64,000 nt of DNA from an uncultured Alphaproteobacteria bacterium (GTDB lineage Bacteria > Pseudomonadota > Alphaproteobacteria > Rhodobacterales > Rhodobacteraceae): assembly GCA_902584635.1 (NCBI GenBank), contig CACIAQ010000001.1:104211-168210 (forward strand), in the 5' to 3' direction. Positions within the stretch are counted from its first letter, which is position 1. Every line of letters begins with the position of its first letter. Shown in pieces: positions 29,356 to 37,680 of the stretch. The notes beneath the pieces were generated by a model that worked only from the letters and a program-made list of their open reading frames with translations, ran no database searches and had not been told where the DNA came from. Made by a program: the position numbers and the translations under genes.

Positions 29356-29778
29356 TTATCTTGAAAGAAGCAGATACAAGTCGGGATTGTCTATCAACAG
29401 CATGGCAACTGCAGTACCACATATCGCGGATCCAATCATTAGTGCTCTGTCGCTCCATTGCATGCCGACATATATCCATCCGATGGCACTAAAGAAATAA
29501 CACAATTGCCCCAAAATATACATTTTTCCTGATGTAAGAAATACTCCTAATACACACAATATCATGGCTCCCCATTTAACATACCAATCTCTTGTACCAG
29601 TAGGCGTAAGAGGTTTAATGTCATCGTACTCGCCTTGTAATTCCTCTAGCTCTTGAGCAAGCCTCTTTTTTTCAGACGCTAACTCCATTGCTAGTCTTCC
29701 TGCTTTAGTAGTTATATTATGTAATTTGCCGTCTTCGCCTAATTCAGTGATGGTATCAGCGTCTTTTTCCTTCGACAT
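29356..29778 (-). CDS. Hypothetical membrane protein
   Basis: Polar N-terminus MSKEKDADTITELGEDGKLHNITTK, coiled-coil-like EKKRLAQELEELQGEYDDI, then 2-3 hydrophobic segments. Confidence 0.75.
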   Translation of the reverse strand: MSKEKDADTITELGEDGKLHNITTKAGRLAMELASEKKRLAQELEELQGEYDDIKPLTPTGTRDWYVKWGAMILCVLGVFLTSGKMYILGQLCYFFSAIGWIYVGMQWSDRALMIGSAICGTAVAMLLIDNPDLYLLLSR

Positions 29779-29922
29779 TTTACTTCCTTTTGAAGATTTA
29801 AATTTAATCGCGCCAAAATTTAGCAATAAAAATTATTCAGTCAAATAAAAATTAAAAATAGTCTTACAATACGCTTCTAAAGTCCAATTTTAGAAATTGA
29901 CTAGCTGCTACATCAATGTATC

Positions 29923-29955
29923 AAAAAGAAAAGGGCCGCCTACTTACAACGGCCC
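29923..29955 (-). terminator. Intrinsic terminator of candidate sRNA A
   Basis: GGGCCG (29950-29955 reversed) and CGGCCC (29933-29938 reversed), 11-nt loop, followed on minus by TTTTCTTTTT. Confidence 0.75.
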
Positions 29956-29984
29956 AGTTGGGAGGGAAATACATACGTGTATTT
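29923..29984 (-). ncRNA. Candidate Pho-regulated small RNA A (about 62 nt)
   Basis: Minus strand: AAATACACGTATGTATTT hairpin, CCCTCCCAACT, GGGCCG-TTGTAAGTAGG-CGGCCC stem, TTTTCTTTTT; Pho-like repeats and TAGATG upstream. Confidence 0.55.
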
Positions 29985-29990
29985 GAACAT

Positions 29991-30035
29991 CATCTATCTT
30001 TTAAATGTTAAAGATTGATGACAATTTGATGAAAA
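29991..30035 (-). promoter_or_regulatory. Candidate Pho box plus -10 for sRNA A
   Basis: Minus strand TTTTCAT-CAAA-TTGTCAT-CAAT-CTTTAAC (11-bp repeats), ATTTAAAAGA, TAGATG. Confidence 0.6.
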
Positions 30036-30126
30036 TTTTTAAACCATCATTTAAGTTAATAATTATATTGTTCAATCTAATTTGATTGAAAAAGTACAAT
30101 CAAAACTTGAGAACTTACTCACGTGG

Positions 30127-30182
30127 ATGTTATTAATTTTTCATAAATTCATTAATTATTTGTTACATCATTTAACTATCCC
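30127..30182 (+). promoter_or_regulatory. Candidate Pho box region for the acyltransferase gene
   Basis: ATGTTAT (30127), TTTTCAT (30138), TCATTAA (30149), TTGTTAC (30160), TTTAACT (30171); TATCCC 10 bp after TTGTTAC. Confidence 0.45.
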
Positions 30183-30198
30183 TGAGGCAGGAGTTTAG

Positions 30199-31032
30199 AT
30201 GTTGCAAAATAGAAGTCAGACACACCCTGTGTTTTCATTCGCCGATGGAGAAATGGGTGTAATTTCCAATAAAATAATCCGCTACTTAGAAAAATTAACG
30301 GGTCAACCGCGTATAGAAAAACTATATTTTGACTATGTAAATGATAATCTAAATCCAGAATATTTTTGGTCAGATGCGCTTGACCGACTGCGTATCGAAC
30401 TAGACATCCGTCGAGAAGTTTCAAATGGAATAATGGCATCCATACCGTCTACTGGACGGGTCGTGACCATCGCTAATCATCCATATGGAGTCATAGATGG
30501 ACTTGCCTTATGCTCAATTATGGCCGAAGTGCGGCAGGACTATAAAATCATTACCCACAGGGTATTGAGACAGGCGCCAGCGGTAATGGACAAAATCCTG
30601 CCAATAGATTTTGCAGAGACGAAAATTGCGCTTAAAACAAATATGGAGTCTCGCCGTGGAGCTTTGGAACACCTCAGAAATGGTGATGCACTTATAATCT
30701 TCCCAGCAGGCGCCATATCATTAGCGCCAAATATATTTGGAACTGCAAGTGATGCGCCGTGGAAAACATTTGTTGCGAAATTAGCGTTGCAGCCTGACAC
30801 AACTACTATTCCGTTCTACTTTGAGGGACGTAATTCAGCGTTATTTCAAATTGTGAGAAAAATAAGCTTTACGCTTGGTTATTCACTTATGTTTAGGGAA
30901 ATTTGTAGAAGAATGGGGACAAATTTAACTGTCACGATGCGTCCTTCTATACACAGTTCCAAACTAGCTGAAATGGAAAACCGGAATGTGATCACAGAAT
31001 ATCTCAGGCGCCAAACCTATGATTGGTCTTAG
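30199..31032 (+). CDS. PlsC-like lysophospholipid acyltransferase
   Basis: VVTIANHPYGVIDGLAL (NHxxxxD), NGDALIIFPAGAIS; GGAG RBS. Confidence 0.85.
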   Translation: MLQNRSQTHPVFSFADGEMGVISNKIIRYLEKLTGQPRIEKLYFDYVNDNLNPEYFWSDALDRLRIELDIRREVSNGIMASIPSTGRVVTIANHPYGVIDGLALCSIMAEVRQDYKIITHRVLRQAPAVMDKILPIDFAETKIALKTNMESRRGALEHLRNGDALIIFPAGAISLAPNIFGTASDAPWKTFVAKLALQPDTTTIPFYFEGRNSALFQIVRKISFTLGYSLMFREICRRMGTNLTVTMRPSIHSSKLAEMENRNVITEYLRRQTYDWS

Positions 31033-31232
31033 GCTATAAATCAGAGCTGGGTCAATACAGCGCCAAACAATCAGTAGGTTACCAACATTAGCTAAAGAAA
31101 ACGAAACTAAAAGGTAGATTTATCTAACCCGAATTAGAGATGGTTATTTTCTCCTTTGGCCTTTTCCCAATAAAACCAAGCGCTCTGAGAAACTTGGACT
31201 TTAGACTGAATGAGAAAATTGATCACTAAAAA

Positions 31233-31278
31233 AATTCATAATAATGTTATCTTTTTGTATTATTTATCTGAATACAAT
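31233..31278 (+). promoter_or_regulatory. Candidate Pho box plus -10 for sRNA B
   Basis: AATTCAT (31233), ATGTTAT (31244), TTGTATT (31255), ATCTGAA (31266), 11-bp phasing; TACAAT 31273-31278, 11 bp after TTGTATT. Confidence 0.55.
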
Positions 31279-31283
31279 TAGAT

Positions 31284-31335
31284 CTCTTTTCCCTCAAAGG
31301 GAGAATCTAGTGCCTGTAGAGTTCTCCCTTTTTTT
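31284..31335 (+). ncRNA. Candidate Pho-regulated small RNA B (about 50 nt)
   Basis: After the -10: CTCTTTTCCCTC, then 10-bp terminator hairpin; no ORF; next gene has its own separate Pho box. Confidence 0.5.
31296..31335 (+). terminator. Strong intrinsic terminator
   Basis: AAAGGGAGAA (31296-31305), 16-nt loop, TTCTCCCTTT (31322-31331) followed by more T: perfect 10-bp stem. Confidence 0.88.
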
Positions 31336-31379
31336 CTGAAAAAGAAATAATATCGTGGATATCTTATGAGGGTATAAAA

Positions 31380-31408
31380 TTGTCAAAAATTTATTAGGTT
31401 TCTGTCAC
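31380..31408 (+). promoter_or_regulatory. Candidate Pho box upstream of phnD copy 2
   Basis: TTGTCAA (31380) and CTGTCAC (31402), 22 bp apart (2 x 11). Confidence 0.55.
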
Positions 31409-31457
31409 AAAAGCGTTAATGAACTCTTTCATGGTAAGGAAAAGCAAGGAGTTAATT

Positions 31458-32336
31458 ATGAAATCTGTTATTAAAACTATATTGTTAATATGCTTATCCC
31501 TAGGGATAGGCTCAGTAGTTTCAGCGAAAAATTACAAAATGGCTGTTACTGATATTGAAGGAATGGATGCTCTTATCTCTGAGTGGGGACCATTTAAGGA
31601 AGCTTTAGAAAAAGCCACTGGTGATACTTTTGAATTTTTTGCCGTAAGCAATCAAACTGCAACAGCAGAGGCTTTGAGAGGAAAGAAATTAGATTTTGCA
31701 ATAACAGGTCCTGCGGAGTATGTGGCAATTAACAAGCTTACAAATTCTCAAGCAATGATTGCGATTGCGAGACCAGATTATTACTGCGGTATTGTCGTTA
31801 AGACAGGAGTAGGAATAATGAAGATGGAAGATTTAAAAGGTAAAGCAGTCTCTTTTGCTAAGCCTGGGTCGACATCTGGACATTTTTGTCCGATGCAAGT
31901 AATGATGGACCATGGAGTAGACCCAATGAAAGACATCAAAGTAATCCATACAAAGAAGGCATTGCAACATGCTGGGCTAGAGAGAGGTGATACAGCGGCA
32001 ATTGGTGTTCGAATTAGCTCTTGGATCAAATATAATAGAACACCCGAAAATCAAGGTCAGTTCAAGGTGTTAGCTAGGTCGGGTGATCTGCCCTACGATA
32101 TGATGATGGGTGGAGGTCATTTGACGCAGGCTGAAATAGATAAAGTAACCAAGGCAATGAAAGATAATGAAGATTCGCTGATTGCTGGAATTTTAGCTGG
32201 GCTTGATGATAAAGGTAAGCCAGCCAATGATAAATATATTGGCACAAGATTGCTGGAAGTTAATGATTCGGACTATGATGTAGTAAGAGCCATGTACAGG
32301 ACAGCTGGATTGCCCGAATTTGATATTCAAGACTAA
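31458..32336 (+). CDS. PhnD-family phosphonate/phosphite-type ABC transporter substrate-binding protein (copy 2)
   Basis: Signal peptide; LRGKKLDFAITGPAEYVAI, AVSFAKPGSTSGHFCPMQVM; AAGGAG RBS; start at MKSVIK. Confidence 0.92.
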   Translation: MKSVIKTILLICLSLGIGSVVSAKNYKMAVTDIEGMDALISEWGPFKEALEKATGDTFEFFAVSNQTATAEALRGKKLDFAITGPAEYVAINKLTNSQAMIAIARPDYYCGIVVKTGVGIMKMEDLKGKAVSFAKPGSTSGHFCPMQVMMDHGVDPMKDIKVIHTKKALQHAGLERGDTAAIGVRISSWIKYNRTPENQGQFKVLARSGDLPYDMMMGGGHLTQAEIDKVTKAMKDNEDSLIAGILAGLDDKGKPANDKYIGTRLLEVNDSDYDVVRAMYRTAGLPEFDIQD

Positions 32337-32353
32337 TCCATAGATGCATGGAG

Positions 32354-32379
32354 AGCGCTCTATGCTACTATAGGGCGCT
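32354..32379 (+). other. Intercistronic stem-loop between phnD2 and phnC2
   Basis: AGCGCTCTAT-GCTACT-ATAGGGCGCT, 10-bp stem with one G-U. Confidence 0.75.
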
Positions 32380-32385
32380 TGATAT

Positions 32386-33153
32386 ATGATTGATTTAGAA
32401 ATAAAAGATTTAAAAAAAAGCTTCGGTAGCGAATCTGTTTTAAAAGGTCTTTCTTTTAGCGTTAATTCGCAAAGTTTATTAGCGATAATTGGTTCTAATG
32501 GAGCAGGTAAATCTACCTTGCTGAGATGTTGCAGCCGCTTAATTGAGCCATCGAGTGGAAGTATCAAAGTTTTTGACAAGGAAATAACAAATTTAAATAG
32601 CCATCGGCTACGACAAATACGAAGAGATGTAGGGTTTATTTTTCAACGGCATAATCTAGTTCCTCGACTGAGTGTGTTGTCTAATGTTATTCATGGAGAT
32701 TTTGGAAATATCACTAGCGGTTTAAAGCGAGTAACACGATGGTTTCATTTTCTGGCACCCCAAGCTTCTAGGTCAAGGGCAATGGATTGCCTACGGAAGG
32801 TGAATTTAACTCACCTTGCGATGAAACGAGTTGACACCCTTTCAGGAGGACAATCTCAAAGAGTTGCAATAGCAAGAGTTCTGATGCAAAAACCCAAATT
32901 ATTACTTGCTGATGAGCCAGTCGCTAGCCTTGACCCAGTAGCTGCAAAAACAGTTATGGAGCTTCTCACAGAACTATGTAAAAAAGAAAAGATGACAGTC
33001 ATATTTACCTCCCACAATGTTGAAGATGCAGTAAAATATTCTGACAAAGTTTTAGCTTTAAAAGACGGTGAAATAAGTTTCTTCAAAGCAAGTAAAACGA
33101 TAGATCCAAAAAAATTAATTGCACAATACGACAGCTCTGTAAGATTCGTTTAA
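32386..33153 (+). CDS. PhnC-family ABC transporter ATP-binding protein (copy 2)
   Basis: GSNGAGKSTLLRCCSRLIEP, FIFQRHNLVPRLSVLSNVIHGDFG, LSGGQSQRVAIARVLMQKP. Confidence 0.93.
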   Translation: MIDLEIKDLKKSFGSESVLKGLSFSVNSQSLLAIIGSNGAGKSTLLRCCSRLIEPSSGSIKVFDKEITNLNSHRLRQIRRDVGFIFQRHNLVPRLSVLSNVIHGDFGNITSGLKRVTRWFHFLAPQASRSRAMDCLRKVNLTHLAMKRVDTLSGGQSQRVAIARVLMQKPKLLLADEPVASLDPVAAKTVMELLTELCKKEKMTVIFTSHNVEDAVKYSDKVLALKDGEISFFKASKTIDPKKLIAQYDSSVRFV

Positions 33154-33169
33154 TTGATAGAAACAGAAA

Positions 33170-34003
33170 ATGAAAACCCCAAAAAGATTTGAACAAATCT
33201 CATCCTTTCAATATATATCCATTATTGTTTTCTTTTTGATTATGGTGTGGGCTCTTGATGGCTCCGGTTTTTCCTTTAGCAAATTATTTGGAAGCAGTGA
33301 GTACATTGGTAGGTTTCTCAGTGAAGCCTTTCCTCCTATTAGCGAGCATAGATTAAGCTGGAATGATTTTAACAGGTATATTTTGCTCTTAATTGAGACG
33401 GCTCAAATGGCAATTTTTGGTACGTTTTTAGGAATAATTGTAGGTTTTTTATTTGCGCTGATGGCCTCAAGAGGCTTATTCGGAAATAGCATCCCGGCAA
33501 GAATGCTTCAAGTAGTTGCAAAGTTTCTAATAACATTCATGCGAACAATACCTGATTTAGTATGGGCAATAATATTTGTAATGGTTGTAGGGCTTGGAGC
33601 TTTTGCAGGCACATTAACGATTGCGATAGACACAATAGGATTTGTAGGTAGATTTTTTGCTGAAGAGATGGAGGATGTTGAAAGGAGTGCAGCTGAAGGT
33701 ATAGAGAGTAGTGGAGCGTCAAAGCTAGACAGTACTTTTTCAGCAATCATTCCTGCCGCCATGCCTGGCTTTATAACGACATCGCTTTTCGCCTTAGAAA
33801 AGTCTGTAAGAGGATCAGTAGTGTTAGGTCTAGTTGGTGCTGGTGGAATCGGAATGGAATTAAACAGTCTTTTTAATTGGATGGCTTACGATAGAGCTGT
33901 TATTGTAATAGGCTTAATGTTTGTGTTAATATTGTTCGTAGAACAAATTAGTAGTTATGCTCGCTTAAAGATACTTGATGGATCTGTTAAGAGCGGGAAA
34001 TAA
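33170..34003 (+). CDS. PhnE-family ABC transporter permease (copy 3)
   Basis: LITFMRTIPDLVWAIIFVMVVG, EKSVRGSVVLGLVGAGGIGMELNSLFNWM. Confidence 0.93.
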   Translation: MKTPKRFEQISSFQYISIIVFFLIMVWALDGSGFSFSKLFGSSEYIGRFLSEAFPPISEHRLSWNDFNRYILLLIETAQMAIFGTFLGIIVGFLFALMASRGLFGNSIPARMLQVVAKFLITFMRTIPDLVWAIIFVMVVGLGAFAGTLTIAIDTIGFVGRFFAEEMEDVERSAAEGIESSGASKLDSTFSAIIPAAMPGFITTSLFALEKSVRGSVVLGLVGAGGIGMELNSLFNWMAYDRAVIVIGLMFVLILFVEQISSYARLKILDGSVKSGK

Positions 34004-34029
34004 CGCATTTGGAAAAGAAAGATAGAAAA

Positions 34030-34695
34030 ATGTCAAAAACAGATACGGCGTATCAGTATTGGAATACTGAATGGGATAATAAAATTGTTACTGAGAAATG
34101 GACTGTAGCTGAGCCAGAGGTGCTCGCAACTTTCGAAAATATCGGGCCATCTAAAAAGGTTTTAGATCTCGGTGCCGGGGTAGGCCGGCATAGCCTTCCT
34201 TTTGCGGAAAACGGTTGTGAGGTTACTGCTTTTGATGCAGCAGAAAGTGGACTTGCTTCTATTGAGCAGTTAGGAAAGGAAAAAAGTATTTCTATAAAAA
34301 CAGTACTTGGAAAAATGGATCAATTACCCTTTGCTAATGATTACTTCGATCACGTGTTATCGTGGAATGTGATTTACCATGGTAATCACAATATTTTAAT
34401 CGATACTGTAAATGAGATAAAAAGAGTACTGAAACCTGGAGGCACGTTTCATGGAACCATGCTCCCTAAGAAAAGAATTGACCTTTTAAAAAGTGAATTC
34501 GATTGCAAAGAGATTTCCACAAACACTTGGATTGTCAATTCAGACTCTGAAAGCGATAAGGCTCATCCTCATTATTATTGTACTGCCAACGAATTAACGT
34601 CGATATTTAAGGATTTTGAATTTAATCGGCTTACTATGCAAGAACATGATAAACCAAACTCATGGCATTGGCATCTGATGGTCGAAAAGCTGTAG
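34030..34695 (+). CDS. Class I SAM-dependent methyltransferase
   Basis: VLDLGAGVGRHSLPFAENGCEVTAFDAAESGL, LPFANDYFDHVLSWNVIYH, IKRVLKPGGTFHGTML; start at MSKTD. Confidence 0.9.
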   Translation: MSKTDTAYQYWNTEWDNKIVTEKWTVAEPEVLATFENIGPSKKVLDLGAGVGRHSLPFAENGCEVTAFDAAESGLASIEQLGKEKSISIKTVLGKMDQLPFANDYFDHVLSWNVIYHGNHNILIDTVNEIKRVLKPGGTFHGTMLPKKRIDLLKSEFDCKEISTNTWIVNSDSESDKAHPHYYCTANELTSIFKDFEFNRLTMQEHDKPNSWHWHLMVEKL

Positions 34696-34769
34696 CTTAA
34701 ATGAGTAAATTAGGGCGCCTTTTTATAGTATACAAACATAAGAGGTCCGCCTAATTCAACCGCATAACA

Positions 34770-35426
34770 TCATTTCCTACCATTTTCAATTAGGTTACAA
34801 ACAGTAAGTGCAGAAACTCCACCTAATACTTGAAATAATATAAAAAAGGGAAGATCAGAGAAATTAATGCCTGAAAATGTATCCGTCAAGGTCCTAGCGA
34901 ATGTTACTGCTGGGTTAGCAAAACTGGTAGAAGAGGTGAACCAATAAGCACCTGTTATATATAAGCCTACTAATGCGGGTACCTTTCTGGGACTATATCT
35001 TGATCCTAGCAATATAGTAAAAATTAGGCCAAAAGTCGCAACGAACTCGGCAATATAAATTGGTGAGCCCGTTCTTATCTTTGACGAAAATTGTATGATA
35101 CTTACATCAAACATAAAATGAGCAACCCAGGTTCCAAAAACTGATCCCGCTATTTGGGAAAGTAAGTATGTAGAAAGCTCAACATTATTAAGATTCCCTC
35201 TTAAACGCATAACTAGTGATACTGCTGGATTGAAGTGAGCGCCCGAAACTGGAGCTAGAATTGTGATCATAACAAATAAAATCGCCCCTGTAGCTATGGT
35301 ATTTCCTAATAAAGCCAAAGACTCAATTCCTGCTGAAAGCCTTTCACTCATTATGCCTGAGCCGACTATCGTCCCTAATAAAAAAGAGGTACCTATAAAC
35401 TCTGCTATGTTTTTTTTATATGTCAT
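34770..35426 (-). CDS. MIP/aquaporin family channel
   Basis: Two NPA motifs: GAHFNPAVSLVMRLRG and SFANPAVTFARTLTDTFSGI; six hydrophobic segments. Confidence 0.9.
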   Translation of the reverse strand: MTYKKNIAEFIGTSFLLGTIVGSGIMSERLSAGIESLALLGNTIATGAILFVMITILAPVSGAHFNPAVSLVMRLRGNLNNVELSTYLLSQIAGSVFGTWVAHFMFDVSIIQFSSKIRTGSPIYIAEFVATFGLIFTILLGSRYSPRKVPALVGLYITGAYWFTSSTSFANPAVTFARTLTDTFSGINFSDLPFFILFQVLGGVSALTVCNLIENGRK

Positions 35427-35547
35427 TCAATTTTTTCTCTTTTGCTTTTCTAGTCTTTTAACATTGTATCCGATTATTGAAGTTTATCTTTTTTGCTTAC
35501 TAATAAGTAAATTTTATTTTAAAAAAGCGACATAAATAATTAGAAAT

Positions 35548-35576
35548 TTTTGATAAAATTTTCATTTTTTTGTAAT
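35548..35576 (+). promoter_or_regulatory. Possible Pho box upstream of TIM-barrel gene
   Basis: TTTTGAT (35548), TTTTCAT (35559), TTGTAAT (35570), 11-bp phasing in a very AT-rich stretch. Confidence 0.3.
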
Positions 35577-35613
35577 AAAACTGGAAAATGCTGACCTTAA
35601 AAGGAGATCTCAG

Positions 35614-36441
35614 ATGAAACCATTTAAAATTGGGGCGGCAATGCCAATAAGTGAAGTTGAAAATCATAAACCTTGGTTATTCGATGATGAAAGAGATTTA
35701 GAACTTCAAGATTTCGTCAGCAATGAAATTTACATAAACGAAGATTGGAAAAATATTGCTCAAACTGCTAAAAAGAAACTGAAAGGGTTTAATGGAAGAC
35801 TGGGGGTGCATGGCCCATTTTGGGGTTTAGACTTTTCTTGCTTTGACTCTGAGGTTGCAAAAGTAATCTCTAAAAGACTTTGTCAAGGGGTAGAAGCAGC
35901 AGCAGAAACCGGTGCGATACAAATGGTTATGCACTCACCATTTGATAACTGGCACGAATTTAATAGATTCAATATCTACAATGGTAAGCGAGCATTGGAA
36001 CAAGTCTTTGACGTAGTAGCAAGAATTATTTCTCCAGCTCTAAAGATTGCAGAAAATGAAGGAGTCGAGTTGGTTATGGAAAATATTAAGGATATCAATC
36101 CACAGACTAGAAGGCAGCTAGTTGAGAGCATTGAATCTAATTCTCTAAAGCTTTCGATAGATACTGGGCATGCACATATAGCAGGGCTTGCTTCTAAAGC
36201 CCCACCCGTCGATATTTTTGTTGAAGACGCAGGCAATCTATTGAAGCATGTTCATATTCAAGATGGTGATGGTTATGCAGACCGACACCAAGCACCCGGC
36301 AATGGAACAATTAATTGGCATTCTGTTTTCCAATCCCTAAGTTTCTTAGAGAGCAACCCACATTTAATCCTAGAACTCAAAAACTATGGAGAAATACCAA
36401 TAGCATTTTCTTATCTCAGCGAAAGAGGGCTGGCTTTTTAA
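35614..36441 (+). CDS. Sugar phosphate isomerase/epimerase family (TIM barrel)
   Basis: LGVHGPFWGLDF, VELVMENIKDINP, SIDTGHAHIAG, HVHIQDGDGYADRHQAPGNGTINW; AGGAG RBS. Confidence 0.85.
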   Translation: MKPFKIGAAMPISEVENHKPWLFDDERDLELQDFVSNEIYINEDWKNIAQTAKKKLKGFNGRLGVHGPFWGLDFSCFDSEVAKVISKRLCQGVEAAAETGAIQMVMHSPFDNWHEFNRFNIYNGKRALEQVFDVVARIISPALKIAENEGVELVMENIKDINPQTRRQLVESIESNSLKLSIDTGHAHIAGLASKAPPVDIFVEDAGNLLKHVHIQDGDGYADRHQAPGNGTINWHSVFQSLSFLESNPHLILELKNYGEIPIAFSYLSERGLAF

Positions 36442-36624
36442 GACAACGGAATGTAACTTAAGGCAAGAACAAGCAAAACATCGTCCTTATTTTTTACCTA
36501 TTTGTATGGGTACAAACTATGCTTATAGATTAAACAATTAGCATTTAATTCTTTTGTTGTTTGTCAAATGAACTAAGATGCCCTTGTCTCTCTTCAATAA
36601 TAAGGCGAAAAAGCTTACAGAAAT

Positions 36625-37680
36625 CTATTTAGTTAACGCTTTAGAAGTTTCCCTATCAAAAAAATGCAAGGCTTTATTATTTGTAGATATGTGTATGGTG
36701 TCTCCTACCTCCACGCTAGCACGTGATTGAGTACTTACGCAAAGTTGATTTTCCTTCATATCAACACAGTATATGACGGTACTCGAACCAAGTTTTTCAA
36801 TAAGCTCCACCTTACATTTGACACCGGTTGTAGCTTTAGTGATTGATATATCTTCAGGCCTCACTCCTAGGATAACATCATCTTTATCTTCATATCTAGC
36901 TGGTACAGCGAAACTCGAAGCTTTAAAGGTCTTATCTTTTATACTGCCTGTGATGAAATTCATGCTAGGAGTGCCGATAAATTCTGCTACAAATTTAGTT
37001 TTGGGGTGATAATAAATTTCCATTGGAGTACCCACTTGCTCCATCACTCCTTTATTCATAACAACTAATCGATCACCCAGGGTCATTGCTTCAGTTTGAT
37101 CATGAGTAACGAAAATACTAGTCGTTCCCATTTTTCTTTGTAATTTTTTTATTTCCAGTCGCACCTGGACCCGTAGTTTTGCGTCTAAATTTGAAAGTGG
37201 TTCATCGAATAAAAATACTTTTGGATCACGAGCTATTGCTCTCCCCATGGCAACGCGTTGTCTTTGTCCTCCTGATAGTTGACCTGGTTTTTTACTCAAT
37301 AGATCGCCAATTTGAAGTAATTCTGAAACATTTGTAACCTGTGCTTCTATTTCCAGTTTTTTTATTCCTCTACTTCTTAGGCCATAAGCGATATTATTAT
37401 AGACTGACATATGGGGGTATAAGGCATAATTCTGGAAAACCATTGCTATATCCCTCTCAGAGGGGTCTATTTCATTAATTCTGTTTCCATCTAGGTCTAT
37501 TTCTCCCTCCGTTACGTCTTCTAACCCAGCTATCATTCTAAGTAATGTTGACTTTCCACAACCGCTGGGCCCAACAAAGACAACTAATTCACCCTTCTCA
37601 ATCGATAAAGAAGAGTTGAAAATAGCCTGGGTTCCATCTGGATATACTTTTACAACGTTCTTAAGGTTTATAAAACTCAT
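36625..37680 (-). CDS. ugpC: Glycerol-3-phosphate-type ABC transporter ATP-binding protein UgpC
   Basis: [61 protein letters not shown]-terminal TOBE region; ugp order. Confidence 0.9.
   Translation of the reverse strand: MSFINLKNVVKVYPDGTQAIFNSSLSIEKGELVVFVGPSGCGKSTLLRMIAGLEDVTEGEIDLDGNRINEIDPSERDIAMVFQNYALYPHMSVYNNIAYGLRSRGIKKLEIEAQVTNVSELLQIGDLLSKKPGQLSGGQRQRVAMGRAIARDPKVFLFDEPLSNLDAKLRVQVRLEIKKLQRKMGTTSIFVTHDQTEAMTLGDRLVVMNKGVMEQVGTPMEIYYHPKTKFVAEFIGTPSMNFITGSIKDKTFKASSFAVPARYEDKDDVILGVRPEDISITKATTGVKCKVELIEKLGSSTVIYCVDMKENQLCVSTQSRASVEVGDTIHISTNNKALHFFDRETSKALTK

Noticed and set aside
34709-34762. AATTAGG...CCTAATT inverted repeat between the methyltransferase and MIP genes as a terminator
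   Set aside because: 7-bp stem with a loop of roughly 35 nt and no good T-run; too weak to call
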